64,000 bases of DNA from Chloroflexota bacterium (GCA_026707745.1 JAPOWG010000019.1:27464-91463); one strand, 5' to 3'; positions 1-10,709 are shown, numbered from the stretch's first letter. Program-made: numbers and translations. Notes: generated by a model from the sequence alone, not told the origin.

Positions 1-148
1 TGTTCGGGTTCGAGATAGGAAGCGATCAAGACTTTGAGCGACATGGAGGATTCTCGACATGCGGGTGAACTCGGTCACAATGTAGTGCAATTCAATCTTC
101 GTGCCTAGCTTTGATCGTATGCCAGATTAGAGCGCAGGCGCCTCGGCC

Positions 149-1510
149 TTATCGGGATGACGCTAAGCCTCGGCGCGCTCGCTTGGCATCAATGAGGAAG
201 TCGGCGATCTCTTCATCAATCACCAGCGCGTTGGCGAGCCCGTTCCTGACAACCATTTCCGTTGCGGTCTTCTTGTGATCCCCGGTAGCGATGACCCAGA
301 CAAAGCCGTTGTTCCGTTCGATAACATCACGCAGCAGGTTGAGCGCGGGGGCATATACTTTGCGCTCCTGAATCGATTGAAACGAAGCATCACCGATGGC
401 TTGAGCATTGCTGCCAAGCATATATCCCAGCACCTCGCCCCTGAAGGATGCCGCCTTTCTGTCCAGTTTCAATTGTTCGTGCAGACTATGAAGAAATTTT
501 GGGCCGAAGGTGCGCCTTTTGGCGTGACCGTGCAAATCATGATTGTTGCTTGAGGATACCCCGCCAACTGTCATGAGGATTGCCCTGGCCACTCGCAATT
601 CTTCTATCGCCGCCGCTGCTTGAGTTTGGTGCGCGCTGAGATCATCCCCATACAAGTTTCTTTCTTCTGGAGGCAAGTAGGGTAAGTAAAACGCTCGCGT
701 GTTCGGATTGTGTTCAGCCAGCAATTTAACTGCCAGATTGGAAGAAACAGAAGCCGCCTCCTGCTGGTGGTTGTTCACTTCCATGGTGGACGACCAGTTA
801 ATGCTTTTGTACTGGTGTTGGCTGGGCGGAACCAACTCGGCGCAGCGATAGAGCGTATAGCCGGGTCCAATCCCGATCGCGCCCTCTTCAAGTGTTGGAA
901 AGACTTCTGTAGCAGCGGCAAATGCGAGGAACTCAATATTCAGCAAGTGCGAGGACACGCAACTCTTGTTGCTCCCGCGCCCCTTGGGAAGCTCAACGAC
1001 GATAACTTGTTTGAGGGAAGGTGAGTAAAGTTTTAGCAAGTCGTCTTCCAGCCGCCAATTTCGCCCAATCCTGTTCAGCTTCAGCGCGTTTGCGAATACT
1101 GCGGTGCGGAATGAACGTTCGAGACCAGCAATGGTTTGCCCCTTGAATCGTCCATATGGGCCCGTTAATTCGGACTCGCGCAAACCGTCCCGTACGACTG
1201 CCTCGAAGAATTGGATACCCTGGAGATATTCGTCGCTCAATTCTTCAGTCAGTTGCTCCGGGATATTCGTGGTCCAGCCAAACTCACCATGTTCATGGCG
1301 CTCGATACAGCCATGCTCATCCATGCCAAGCAAGTAATCGCTGCTCACGTCCAGGAAGCTACAGATTTCGACCAGCCTCGAAACCGACGGCATGGTTCCG
1401 TTCATCCAGTTTGCGACGCCGCTTTCAGACACCCTCAACCGACGCGCAAGCTCCCTTTGGGTAAAATTTTTCTTCTTAAGTATCTCTCTAAGTCTTCGTG
1501 AAAAGGTCAT
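149..1510 (-). CDS. XRE-family HTH regulator with C-terminal SorC/DeoR-like sugar-binding domain
   Basis: N-term LREILKKKNFTQRELARRLRVSESGVANWMNGTMPSVSRLVEICSFLDVSSDYLLG is a classic XRE HTH; C-term motifs EEGAIGIGPGYTLY and VWVIATGDHKKTATEMVVRNGLANALVIDEEIADFLI resemble SorC-type effector domains. Confidence 0.8.
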   Translation of the reverse strand: MTFSRRLREILKKKNFTQRELARRLRVSESGVANWMNGTMPSVSRLVEICSFLDVSSDYLLGMDEHGCIERHEHGEFGWTTNIPEQLTEELSDEYLQGIQFFEAVVRDGLRESELTGPYGRFKGQTIAGLERSFRTAVFANALKLNRIGRNWRLEDDLLKLYSPSLKQVIVVELPKGRGSNKSCVSSHLLNIEFLAFAAATEVFPTLEEGAIGIGPGYTLYRCAELVPPSQHQYKSINWSSTMEVNNHQQEAASVSSNLAVKLLAEHNPNTRAFYLPYLPPEERNLYGDDLSAHQTQAAAAIEELRVARAILMTVGGVSSSNNHDLHGHAKRRTFGPKFLHSLHEQLKLDRKAASFRGEVLGYMLGSNAQAIGDASFQSIQERKVYAPALNLLRDVIERNNGFVWVIATGDHKKTATEMVVRNGLANALVIDEEIADFLIDAKRARRGLASSR

Positions 1511-1821
1511 GAAACCTCTTTTTGGCGCGCACTAAAGAGATGCTCCCAACTACCTGGCGACAGTGAATGGGGTCACGTTTACGTACAGGCTTGTTGCAGA
1601 AGTTCTCTTTTGCGCCGCTTCCTGGAGGGTCGCTGCGTACAACTTCAATTGGCATGAATGCATGACAAAGAACTTCAGCAATATTGTACGTCGATATGCC
1701 AATTTCCTCAACAAAGCCACATGGAGTCATAACCGGTCTACAATATATGTCGGGAATTCGGCGTTGCCGGATCCCTTACCGCTCGAGAAATCTCTAGTAC
1801 CTATTTTGAAAGGACAAGCTC

Positions 1822-3171
1822 ATGAAAAGAATGTTAATCTTCGTTGTTTTGATTCTGTTCTTGTTTTCATCCCTGGCCCTGGCGCAGGATGACGACCGCG
1901 TGACTATCCGCTTCTGGCACGTTTGGGGCAACGTCACCTGGTTGCCCGACGTGGTGGAACCGGCCTTTGAAGCCGCCTTCCCGCAGTACGATCTGGAACT
2001 GCGTGTTTTGGATGGCTACCGCAACGCATATGATCTCTACACGCTGGCGCAGGAACAGGGCGATCCGCCCGAGCTTCTGCAAGGGACCTCAAGCAACACG
2101 CAGGCGCCCCGTGATACCGGTTTCTTCAAGCCTCTTCACGAAGCCATTGCCGGCCGTACCGAAATCAATGGCATACCCGTGCGGCTCGACGAGATTGTTG
2201 GCCCCGCTGCGATGTTCTTCCAGTTGGATGGCGAGTACTACGAACTGCCCTGGAATGCCTCGACGCCGATCGTCTTTGGCAACATGGATCTGCTCGTGGA
2301 AGCCGGCGTGGCCGAAGATGTCAACGATTTCGAAGCCATCCCATCGACCTGGGCGGAAGTCCACGAAGTCTGCGCCATCATCGTTGACAAGTTTCCTGAT
2401 GTAGACTGCATCAATTTCGGCGCAGGCGGCTGGTACTTTGAAAACGCGCTGGCGATGCAGGGCGCCTTTATGGCCAACAACGAGAACGGTCGCGGCGGCG
2501 GCTGTGTCACCGAGGTGCTATTTAACAGTCAGGAGGCAGTAGATTACCTGGCCTGGCACAAGAGCCTCGAGGACGCCGGCTATTGGGTCGATTATGGACG
2601 GGCCGAGTACGACATCAAATGGGCTGACAGCAAATTGGCATTGCATTTGAACTCCAGCGCCGCCGCCCGTAGTCGAGTGGAAATCGCTGAAGGCAACGGC
2701 TTCACCGTGGGCGCCGATCGCATGCCCTACAATCAGGATGTGGATTACGTCGGCAACATGATCGGCGGCGGGATGATCCTCTTGACCGCCGGCCTCGAGC
2801 CGGAAGTTGAAGAAGGCGCCTTGACCTTCCTCATGTATTTGCTGGAACCAGAGAACGTCGCCAACTGGCACAAGTCAACCGGCTACATTCCTGTTACGCA
2901 GTCCGGCTTTGACTTCCTGGAAGCGGAAGGCTGGTTCGAAGAAAACCCGACCTTTGCCGTTGCCACCAACCAATTGAACAATTCCGCCCGCGCCCCGCAG
3001 ACCGCCGGCGCGATCTTCGGCAGCTTCGCGCAGGTCTACCAGATGTATCGGGAAGTCTTCCAGAACATCCTCCGTAACGATGCCGATATCCAGGGGTCTC
3101 TGGATCGCCTGAAGGCGGAGGCCGACCTGCTAATCGAAGAATACAACTTGCTGGTGCCTTGCGAGGAATAG
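1822..3171 (+). CDS. ABC transporter extracellular solute-binding protein (carbohydrate family 1)
   Basis: Signal peptide MKRMLIFVVLILFLFSSLALAQ, then ITIRFWHVWGN-type start; followed by MalF/MalG-like permeases. Confidence 0.9.
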   Translation: MKRMLIFVVLILFLFSSLALAQDDDRVTIRFWHVWGNVTWLPDVVEPAFEAAFPQYDLELRVLDGYRNAYDLYTLAQEQGDPPELLQGTSSNTQAPRDTGFFKPLHEAIAGRTEINGIPVRLDEIVGPAAMFFQLDGEYYELPWNASTPIVFGNMDLLVEAGVAEDVNDFEAIPSTWAEVHEVCAIIVDKFPDVDCINFGAGGWYFENALAMQGAFMANNENGRGGGCVTEVLFNSQEAVDYLAWHKSLEDAGYWVDYGRAEYDIKWADSKLALHLNSSAAARSRVEIAEGNGFTVGADRMPYNQDVDYVGNMIGGGMILLTAGLEPEVEEGALTFLMYLLEPENVANWHKSTGYIPVTQSGFDFLEAEGWFEENPTFAVATNQLNNSARAPQTAGAIFGSFAQVYQMYREVFQNILRNDADIQGSLDRLKAEADLLIEEYNLLVPCEE

Positions 3172-3342
3172 TAGACAAGACAACGCTTAAGAGGATGGGG
3201 CGATCGCCCCATCCCCTACCTCATCATTGTTCAGCAGAGTTCGCGCATGGTCTTGGTCATGCGATAATCTGTGTGAACGCCACCTGCGGCGTTGCTCTAT
3301 TCGAGCGAATTGGCCGAGCGGCGCTAGGGAGGTGCCAAGACG

Positions 3343-4644
3343 GTGTCCGCATTCCTATTCACGATTCTCGCCTCCGCTCTGGGCGCGCTCGTTGTCGGCG
3401 CGATCCTAAAGCGGCGCGGGCGAGGATTGCGGGGCGGTATGGCGCTGGGCGCTATTGCCGGTTTACTCGGCAGCCTGGCGACCATGATCCCCTTGCAGTA
3501 CTGTGTCCTCGATCCCGAGCACCATATGTTCTTCAAGATCAGCGTTCTGGGGGGGACGATCACGGTCAACGCTGTGGCGCTCCTTGGGATCCTGCTGGTC
3601 ATCGTTGTGGCATGGGCCTTCGCACTGGCGATCGACAGACTGCGTCATCATTGGCGGGCGCGCAGCGGCACGGTATGGCAGGCGGACACGGCGCCGGGCA
3701 CCTTCGTCGGCTACGATTTCTCACCCTGGATTTTCCTGGCGCCGACCCTCGTCGGGCTGGTTGTTTTCACCTATTATCCGGCGGCGCAAAACTTCTTCCT
3801 GGGTACACAGATAGCGCGGCGCGGGGTGGCGAAAACGGCCTTTAATTGCCTGGATAATTTCGCCAGTCTGATTGCCAGCCGCTTGCAGGACGCCCACTAT
3901 TACATCTTGAGCGATGGCTTCGTCTGGCATGCCGAAAACGCTCGCTATCTGGCGGTTTTCGGCAACAGCTTATTTTTCTCTGTGTTTATTGTGATTGTCG
4001 CGAATGTGTTGGGACTGTCTATCGCCCTGCTGGCGTCACAGAAGATTCGCGGCGCGTCGGTTTATCGCACGCTGATGATCTGGCCTTATGCCATCTCCGG
4101 TGTCGTGGTCGGCATCGTTTTCGCGATCTTGCTGGGCGGTGGCGGATCGGGATTCATGAATCAAGTTTTGCGTCTCTTCGGCGCAGAGCCCGTTCCGTTT
4201 CTGTCCGATCCCTGGTGGGCGCGCGCCTCGGTAGTGGCGGCGGCTGCCTGGAACAAACTGGGATTCAACGTCCTGATTTATATCGCGGCGCTGCAGGCTG
4301 TGCCATTGGAACTGATGGAGGCCGCTGCGATCGATGGCGCCAATGCCTGGAAGCGCTTCCTTAATGTGACCATACCGATGATTTCTCCCTACATCTTTTT
4401 TGTCGTGTTTCTCAATCTGAATTACAGCTTTTTCGATCTCTATGCCGTTATTGACAACCTCACCGAGGGCGGACCGGTAAACGCGACGACAAACCTGGTC
4501 GTGGATATCATTCGCGTCGGCGTTGAAAGCCGCGATATAGGGAAAGCGGCGGCGCAATCCATCGTCTTGTTCATGGTGGTGGTCGGCCTCACCTACGTGC
4601 AGTTCCGCGTCATGGGCCGGCGCGTCACCTACGGGGCTGATTAA
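3343..4644 (+). CDS. carbohydrate ABC transporter permease (MalF-like)
   Basis: Multi-TM; EAA-loop-like ELMEAAAIDGANAWKRFLNVTIPMI; GTG start with upstream GGGAGGTG. Confidence 0.9.
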   Translation: MSAFLFTILASALGALVVGAILKRRGRGLRGGMALGAIAGLLGSLATMIPLQYCVLDPEHHMFFKISVLGGTITVNAVALLGILLVIVVAWAFALAIDRLRHHWRARSGTVWQADTAPGTFVGYDFSPWIFLAPTLVGLVVFTYYPAAQNFFLGTQIARRGVAKTAFNCLDNFASLIASRLQDAHYYILSDGFVWHAENARYLAVFGNSLFFSVFIVIVANVLGLSIALLASQKIRGASVYRTLMIWPYAISGVVVGIVFAILLGGGGSGFMNQVLRLFGAEPVPFLSDPWWARASVVAAAAWNKLGFNVLIYIAALQAVPLELMEAAAIDGANAWKRFLNVTIPMISPYIFFVVFLNLNYSFFDLYAVIDNLTEGGPVNATTNLVVDIIRVGVESRDIGKAAAQSIVLFMVVVGLTYVQFRVMGRRVTYGAD

Positions 4645-4645
4645 C

Positions 4646-5524
4646 ATGACTGCCTTAACTCGCCGACGCGCGGTTGATCGACCGCCGCTGGTTCATCTTC
4701 TCCGCGAGCTAGTCACCGCCAATCGCTGGTATATCCATGTCCTCTTGTGGATCGCTGTGATATTCATGGGCTTTCCCCTGTTTTACGCGGCACTGGTCAG
4801 CACGCAAAACAATGCCCAGATGTTCCGATTGCAGATGATTCCAGGCGACTCTTTCAGCTTCAATTTGCAGACGGTGCTCGATCGCAACATCGCCCGTCTG
4901 ATGTTCAATACCTTTGCAGTGGCGACCATGATCACCCTTGGCAAAGTTGTCTTGTCGATCTTCAGTGGCATGGCGTTGGTCTATTTCCGCTTCCCCGCCA
5001 AGTCGCTCGTATTTGGATTTATCCTCGCTGCGCTGATGGTGCCGGGCGAGGTGACGATCATCGCTCTGTTCCGCTTGGTCGCTCTGGAATTAGGCTGGGG
5101 CAACACCTGGACTGCCCTGGTAGTGCCGGCTGTGGCAAGCCCTACCGGCGTATTTCTGTTTCGCCAGCATTTCGCCAGCATTACACCGGAACTGTCCGAA
5201 GCGGCGCAGCTGGATGGCGCGGGGCCGCTGCAATTCTTGCTGCGCGTCCTGGTGCCGCTCAGCCGAAACACGATAACTGCGCTGGTCGTCATCATGTTCA
5301 TCGGCGGCTGGAACAGCTATTTGTGGCCCCTGCTGATCGTCACCAATCCAGATCTGCAAGTGATCCAGGTGGGGCTGAGCACGCTGGACGATGGCGTGGA
5401 AATAGGACGTACCTGGGGGCCGATTATGCTGGGCGCCGTCATCGCGAGTATTCCGCCGATTGCGATCTTCGTGTTGATGCAAAAGCAATTCCTGCAGGGC
5501 TTCGCGCTCACGCGAAGCAAATAG
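4646..5524 (+). CDS. carbohydrate ABC transporter permease (MalG-like)
   Basis: ELSEAAQLDGAGPLQFLLRVLVPLSRN EAA motif; 1-nt gap from preceding permease. Confidence 0.9.
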   Translation: MTALTRRRAVDRPPLVHLLRELVTANRWYIHVLLWIAVIFMGFPLFYAALVSTQNNAQMFRLQMIPGDSFSFNLQTVLDRNIARLMFNTFAVATMITLGKVVLSIFSGMALVYFRFPAKSLVFGFILAALMVPGEVTIIALFRLVALELGWGNTWTALVVPAVASPTGVFLFRQHFASITPELSEAAQLDGAGPLQFLLRVLVPLSRNTITALVVIMFIGGWNSYLWPLLIVTNPDLQVIQVGLSTLDDGVEIGRTWGPIMLGAVIASIPPIAIFVLMQKQFLQGFALTRSK

Positions 5525-5700
5525 CCGCTCGGCGGCAGCGAACAGGTCTGTCCCGCTCACGCAAAATTGTAAGTCTGCTTGACGCTCGTGCGCCGCAGTT
5601 AACATAAACAGAGCGATCGGCAGCGCCTGTACTCTTTGTTTTCCCGAAACTTGCGCGTCCAATTAAACCTGTGAATAAGCCGCTCAATTGGAGGAATTCG

Positions 5701-6474
5701 ATGCATTCGTTACGAATCGTCACGCAGAATATTTGGAACGTGAACGACCATTGGCAGGAGCGCGCCGATGCCATTGGGCAAAACATGCGCGAACTGGACG
5801 TCGATATCATCTGCATCCAGGAATCAGTGCCCGATCACTTCGAGTATCTCAAGTCCCACAGTTTTCGCGGTTTTCCTCATGCCTATTATGCAGCGAGTGA
5901 TGACGGCTCCCAAACGCCTCGGCCGCAGGGACTTGCGATATTCTCGCGACTGGCGGCGCTGGAGGACGGCAAGGTTGAAATCGGGCGCGAGCGCGAGATG
6001 AGCAATCCCTGGATGCGCAATCTGCAGTATATACGCGTGAAACTACCATCCGATCATTCCTTGGCCGTCTTCAATACACACCTGTTTATAAGCAGCACCC
6101 AGAAAAAGACGGGTATCGCGACCTGCGTAGAAGTGATGCAAAGAGAAGAATTTGCCGACTGCATACATGTATTGGCAGGCGATTTCAATATCAAACTCGA
6201 TACGCAACCAGACTATCTGGCGCCGCTTGCGGAGCAACAATATGCCGACATCTGGACCGCGAAAAATGGAGACAAGACGGGTTATACTGCTCCCCATGAC
6301 TTGGATCATCCACTTGACGAACGTATCGACGGACATTTTACGCAGCGGGACCAGCTTGATCGGGTGAAACGTGTCAAACTGGTCAATACCGAGCCGATCA
6401 ACGACGGCAGGCTATTGCTGTCGGATCACATCGGCGTGATGGCAGAATTGGACTTTGATGGCTCGACAAGCTAA
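5701..6474 (+). CDS. endonuclease/exonuclease/phosphatase family protein
   Basis: LRIVTQNIWNVN...DIICIQES...LAGDFNIK...LSDHIGV motifs; ATG at 5701 preceded by GGAGG preferred over the ORF start at 5671. Confidence 0.85.
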   Translation: MHSLRIVTQNIWNVNDHWQERADAIGQNMRELDVDIICIQESVPDHFEYLKSHSFRGFPHAYYAASDDGSQTPRPQGLAIFSRLAALEDGKVEIGREREMSNPWMRNLQYIRVKLPSDHSLAVFNTHLFISSTQKKTGIATCVEVMQREEFADCIHVLAGDFNIKLDTQPDYLAPLAEQQYADIWTAKNGDKTGYTAPHDLDHPLDERIDGHFTQRDQLDRVKRVKLVNTEPINDGRLLLSDHIGVMAELDFDGSTS

Positions 6475-6925
6475 GTGCGGGAAACGGCCAAGGGAAGATC
6501 CTGTTCCCGGGGCCAGCGTGTCACTTGAAATGACCTATTGCAGCTTCTGTGGGCGCTTGAGCCAGCGCTGCGCCTGCCACGAGGCCGGCAGCGACCTTCA
6601 GCGCTTTCTGGAGCGCGGCGGCAAAAGCTATGCGCCTTACAAGCGAGACGCGCCCTACAAACGCGGCGTGCCGCCCCAAGTAAAGTCTGCCGAACGCAGG
6701 CATCTCCAGAAGCAATATAAAAACTGGCACACAATCTTGACAGAATCGAATGGCGAATGCTGCGCCAATTGCGGCGAGAGGAAGGACCTGGTATTGGACC
6801 ATGTCCTTCCGATCGCAAAAGGCGGCCTGTCGCGGCTGGACAACCTGCAACTGCTCTGTTCCACCTGCAATCGCATCAAAGGCAAATTGGCGATCGATTG
6901 CCGCCCGGCTAAGCATCGAGAATGA
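6455..6925 (+). CDS. HNH endonuclease family protein with N-terminal Cys-rich segment
   Basis: CANCGERKDLVLDHVLPIAKGGLSRLDNLQLLCSTCNRIKG is a canonical HNH motif; start may be 6530 (MTYCSFCGRL). Confidence 0.85.
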   Translation: MMARQAKCGKRPREDPVPGASVSLEMTYCSFCGRLSQRCACHEAGSDLQRFLERGGKSYAPYKRDAPYKRGVPPQVKSAERRHLQKQYKNWHTILTESNGECCANCGERKDLVLDHVLPIAKGGLSRLDNLQLLCSTCNRIKGKLAIDCRPAKHRE

Positions 6926-7667
6926 AGCGATGGGCGGGGCCGAGGCGGGACAGGGTCCGCTCGCTGAGAAAGGCTTTCTGGTCCATTTGCTGGGCATTGT
7001 GGCGGCGCGTGAAATACGAGTGCAAGGCATAGCGCGGCGCATCGGTGTGGTTGGTCGTGCCGGCATGCCATAGATGCGAGTTGAAGATGACAACTGTGCC
7101 TGCGGCGCCGGTCAGCAGCATTTCCTGCGGGTGCTTCTCCCAAGGGTTGTCCATGACGTCGCCAGGCAGCTTACCCGACCGATGGGAACCGGGCACGACC
7201 CGCGTGGCGCCGTTGTCGGCGGTGAAATCCACCAGCAGCCAGATGGAATTACACACTTGAAAGTTCTTTGGATCGACGCCGCTGGACCAATCCGCATGGA
7301 AGGCTTGCACGCCATCGCCGGGCACAGACGCGCGACCGTTGAGCGATGACAGCTTGAAGTCCCCCTTGAGGACATGGTTCATCGCCGCCAGGACGCGAGG
7401 ATGGGTGAAGCAGATTTCAAAGAGCGGGTCCTTGTCGACGAGATTGGCCAGACGGACCGCTCCTTTTTCCTGCCCGAATTCGCTGCCGGCTGCCTTGCCT
7501 TCCTCGGCCATCAATTCCTGCACCCGTTCGCGGATGGCGCTCACTTCCTCCGGTGACAAGACAGCGGGCAAGGGCAAATATCCGCGCTCATCGAGTTGCT
7601 GAATCTCTTCGTCGCTCAGGGTGGCGTCTGTGACACCGAAAGTGGAAAGAGCGGTTTGCATGTCCAT
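6909..7667 (-). CDS. phytanoyl-CoA dioxygenase (PhyH) family protein
   Basis: FHADWSSGVDPKNFQVCNSIWLLVDFTADNGATRVVPGSHRSG and LWHAGTTNHTDAPRYALHSYFTRR. Confidence 0.88.
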   Translation of the reverse strand: MDMQTALSTFGVTDATLSDEEIQQLDERGYLPLPAVLSPEEVSAIRERVQELMAEEGKAAGSEFGQEKGAVRLANLVDKDPLFEICFTHPRVLAAMNHVLKGDFKLSSLNGRASVPGDGVQAFHADWSSGVDPKNFQVCNSIWLLVDFTADNGATRVVPGSHRSGKLPGDVMDNPWEKHPQEMLLTGAAGTVVIFNSHLWHAGTTNHTDAPRYALHSYFTRRHNAQQMDQKAFLSERTLSRLGPAHRFILDA

Positions 7668-7958
7668 GCTGGGGATTCCTGTCGCTGGGACTGTGGCGTC
7701 AATTAGAACACAACTGGTTCAATGGCGCTACTGATCGAAGCCCCTCCGTCATTTGGGGGCGCTGCCAGCAATAGGCTGTGCCTTCAGGCAATTCGGAATG
7801 AACAATATCATGCGACGCATTCACGAGACACGGCATTAGCAACTATTCGCTATCCGGTCGAAACGCGCTATACTAAATGGCGCTCCGGCGGAAGTGTTTT
7901 CCTTACCGTATGCCGGAAGCATATCTATCAATAATCATTCACTGGACAGGAGTATCTC

Positions 7959-9632
7959 ATGAAAGGTAAAGTTTCGATCCTGATCGCGCTTATGATTTTC
8001 GCGATCGGTGTCCTTGGGGTTTCCGCACAGGACACGTTTTTTGGCAAGACGGCGCAGGAATTGTTCCCGATCCCTGAAGTCGCCGAAACGGAACTGGAGC
8101 AGACCCTCGCCTTTGAAGCTCTGCTCGGAGCCAACATTCCCGACGGTCACGCACTAGGCGAAGGCAAGACGATCACCTTCGGCGTCTTGGGTCAAGGCTC
8201 GCGCGGCGGCATCTCTGGCACGATATACTTCTGGCGCAATGCCTTTGAAGCAGCCACCGGCGCCACCCTGGAAATCGTCGAAATCCCCTATAACCAGCTG
8301 GGTACCACCATCCCGGCCGACTTCCTGACCGGGCAATACACTTATGATGTCTTCATTGGCGCCGCCTGGCAGTATGGCGACTGGATTAGCAACGGCTGGA
8401 TCCAGCCGATCGACCAATGGATTGGCGACGAGCGCTTCGCTCATTGGACGCCGGAAGACACGGCTCCTGCTTTCCGCGCCCTGCTGCAATGGGGCGGCGA
8501 AACTTACGGCAGCCAGATGGACGGCGATGCGCAGCTGCTCTACTATCGCCATGACATCCTCAGCGATCCCGAATGGCAAGCCGCCTACGAAGCTGAAGTT
8601 GGCTCGCCCATGCCCTATCCCATCGTCACCTGGCAGGATCTGCTGGCGATCACCAGCTTCTTCAATGGCAAGGACTGGAACGGCGATGGCGATCCCGATG
8701 ATGGCATCAGCCTCCACCTGGCGCCGGGCGGGCAGGGACACTTCCACTTCGCCACGCTGGCCGCTTCCTTCGCGGTGACGCCAGGCGATGGCGATAACCC
8801 GCGCGCCGTCAGCAAATACGACAATGTCTTCTGGTTCGATCCGGACGATATGACCCCGCTGATCAATGAGCCAGGCCACGTCATGGCGCTGGAATTCCTG
8901 CAAGAGCTGGCGGCGACCGGCCAGGAAGCGCAGTTCGGCTGGCAGCTGGGCGAAGCTTGGGATAACTTCCTCGGCGGCAACGCCATCGCCACCTTCAGCT
9001 GGGGCGATGTCGGCTCACTGTCGCAGAACACCGAGCGCTCCGCCATCCGCGGCAGCCTGGGCGCGGACGTCACGCCCTGTTCCAGCGAATGGTACGACCG
9101 CGAAATCGGCGAGGTGGTTGTGGATACCGAGAATCCCAACTGTGTCGGCAACACCACCGGCGGCTCCTGGCACCCGACCATGTCGGCTTTCACCGAAAAT
9201 CCCGAGCTGACCTACTTCTACATGGCGCTGATCGCCAACCCGTCCATCAATTTCTACAACGCCACCACCGGCTGGCAAGGCGTCGATCCCTGCTGCACCT
9301 ATCAGCTCTATGCGCCGCGCGGGACGGCTGTCTCCGAAGATTACACCGCCGTTGGCTTCGATGCTGCTGACATGGAACGCTATATCAACGCCTACGGCTC
9401 CAACGTTTATGACAAGCCGACTTCGGTGACCTACCTGCGCATTCCGGGCACGCTGGAATACATCCAGGAGACGCTCGACATTCGCTTGTCAGAAGCGATG
9501 ACCGGGCAGTCGTCGGCGCAGGAAGCGCTGGACAACACGGCCGAAGACTGGGAAGAAGTCACCGACGATCTCGATATCGACAGCCAGTTGGAGATCTACC
9601 AGCAGGCTATCGGTTACATGGGCGGGATGTAA
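7959..9632 (+). CDS. ABC transporter extracellular solute-binding protein
   Basis: Signal peptide; secreted SBP-like sequence (TITFGVLGQGSRGGISGTIYFWRNAFEAATGATLEIVEIPYNQ); upstream of two permeases. Confidence 0.88.
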   Translation: MKGKVSILIALMIFAIGVLGVSAQDTFFGKTAQELFPIPEVAETELEQTLAFEALLGANIPDGHALGEGKTITFGVLGQGSRGGISGTIYFWRNAFEAATGATLEIVEIPYNQLGTTIPADFLTGQYTYDVFIGAAWQYGDWISNGWIQPIDQWIGDERFAHWTPEDTAPAFRALLQWGGETYGSQMDGDAQLLYYRHDILSDPEWQAAYEAEVGSPMPYPIVTWQDLLAITSFFNGKDWNGDGDPDDGISLHLAPGGQGHFHFATLAASFAVTPGDGDNPRAVSKYDNVFWFDPDDMTPLINEPGHVMALEFLQELAATGQEAQFGWQLGEAWDNFLGGNAIATFSWGDVGSLSQNTERSAIRGSLGADVTPCSSEWYDREIGEVVVDTENPNCVGNTTGGSWHPTMSAFTENPELTYFYMALIANPSINFYNATTGWQGVDPCCTYQLYAPRGTAVSEDYTAVGFDAADMERYINAYGSNVYDKPTSVTYLRIPGTLEYIQETLDIRLSEAMTGQSSAQEALDNTAEDWEEVTDDLDIDSQLEIYQQAIGYMGGM

Positions 9633-9656
9633 AGACCGTTCCGCTTCTCAACGATT

Positions 9657-9729
9657 GTAGGGGCGACCTATCAGGTCGCCCGCTTTCCACAACCTAGCTG
9701 TTTCGGGCGACCCACTGGGTCGCCCCTAC
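9657..9729. repeat. Palindromic intergenic element GTAGGGGCGACC...GGTCGCCCCTAC with two nested hairpins
   Basis: Terminal inverted repeat GTAGGGGCGACC (9657-9668)/GGTCGCCCCTAC (9718-9729); internal hairpins GGGCGACCT-atc-AGGTCGCCC (9661-9681) and GGGCGACCC-act-GGGTCGCCC (9705-9725). Confidence 0.9.
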
Positions 9730-9763
9730 AAGTTAGCCGCGTAGGCGGGCGAAGGCGCAAATC

Positions 9764-10642
9764 ATGTCCAACAGCCGCGCGAAATACCTATTCTTAATGC
9801 CGGGCGTCTGCTGGATACTCGCGTTCACGCTCTTTCCATTGGTCTATTCCTTTGGCTTGAGCCTGACCAATTATCGCCTGGGCAAGAACCCCAAATATAT
9901 TGGCTTCGAAAATTACGCCGAGATCCTGGGCATCGGCGATGAGAAAGTTGACAAGAAGGCGGTGAGCACGGCGAGTTTCAGCGCCTTTCTTTTCCTGGGC
10001 AGCACAGCGGCGACCTTGATCTTCGGCACCTTTGTCGCTTGGGTCTTCAATCATAATTTGCCTTTTTTGCGACAAATGCGGGCGATCATCACCATGCCTT
10101 TGTTCGCTGCGCCTATTGCCCTCGGCTGGCTGGGCGTGGTGCTCTTCAACGAGCAATCGGGACCGATCAACAATGTTCTGGAAGGCATCGGCTTGGGGCG
10201 CGTGAACTGGTTCATCGAGCCCATGCCGGCGCGCCTCGCTGTGATGTTCACCGATGTCTGGCAGTGGACGCCCTTTGTCTTCATCGTCGTGCTGGCGGCC
10301 ATGCAATCGGTGCCGGACGATCTCTACGAATCCGCCCAACTGGACACTAAGTCGAACTGGGTGCTCTTCCGCTGGATCACCTTCCCCATGATCGCCCCCG
10401 CTCTGGGCACGGTCATGCTTTTGCGCATGGTCGAATCGCTCAAGATTATCGACATCCCCTACAGTTTGACCCGCGGCGGCCCGGGTTCGGTCACACAGAC
10501 TTATGTCTACTACGCCTACGAAAAAGGCTTGGTCGGCAGTTTCCAGCTGGGCGAGGCAGCCGCCTTGGCTTACCTGCTGGTGATCGTATCCATCGTTGTA
10601 TCATCCATATATTTCTATCGTGTGCGCGAACGCTTCGAATAA
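9764..10642 (+). CDS. carbohydrate ABC transporter permease
   Basis: Multi-TM; DLYESAQLDTKSNWVLFRWITFPMI EAA motif. Confidence 0.9.
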   Translation: MSNSRAKYLFLMPGVCWILAFTLFPLVYSFGLSLTNYRLGKNPKYIGFENYAEILGIGDEKVDKKAVSTASFSAFLFLGSTAATLIFGTFVAWVFNHNLPFLRQMRAIITMPLFAAPIALGWLGVVLFNEQSGPINNVLEGIGLGRVNWFIEPMPARLAVMFTDVWQWTPFVFIVVLAAMQSVPDDLYESAQLDTKSNWVLFRWITFPMIAPALGTVMLLRMVESLKIIDIPYSLTRGGPGSVTQTYVYYAYEKGLVGSFQLGEAAALAYLLVIVSIVVSSIYFYRVRERFE

Positions 10643-10709
10643 GGAAGGATCAATAGAGTTGCTACAGGGGTGGACCCGTTGAGTCTCCAGCCGCAATACC
10701 TAGAGAATC

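Noticed and set aside
1563-1892. 109-aa ORF upstream of the first SBP
   Set aside because: Runs into the SBP start in another frame; no domain or RBS support.
3159-3845. 228-aa plus-strand ORF overlapping the MalF-like permease
   Set aside because: Alternative frame of a clear permease gene; composition is Arg/Gly-rich with no domain.
6909-6925. Convergent overlap of HNH and PhyH genes as a frameshift sign
   Set aside because: Both proteins have intact motifs; a short 3' convergent overlap is ordinary.
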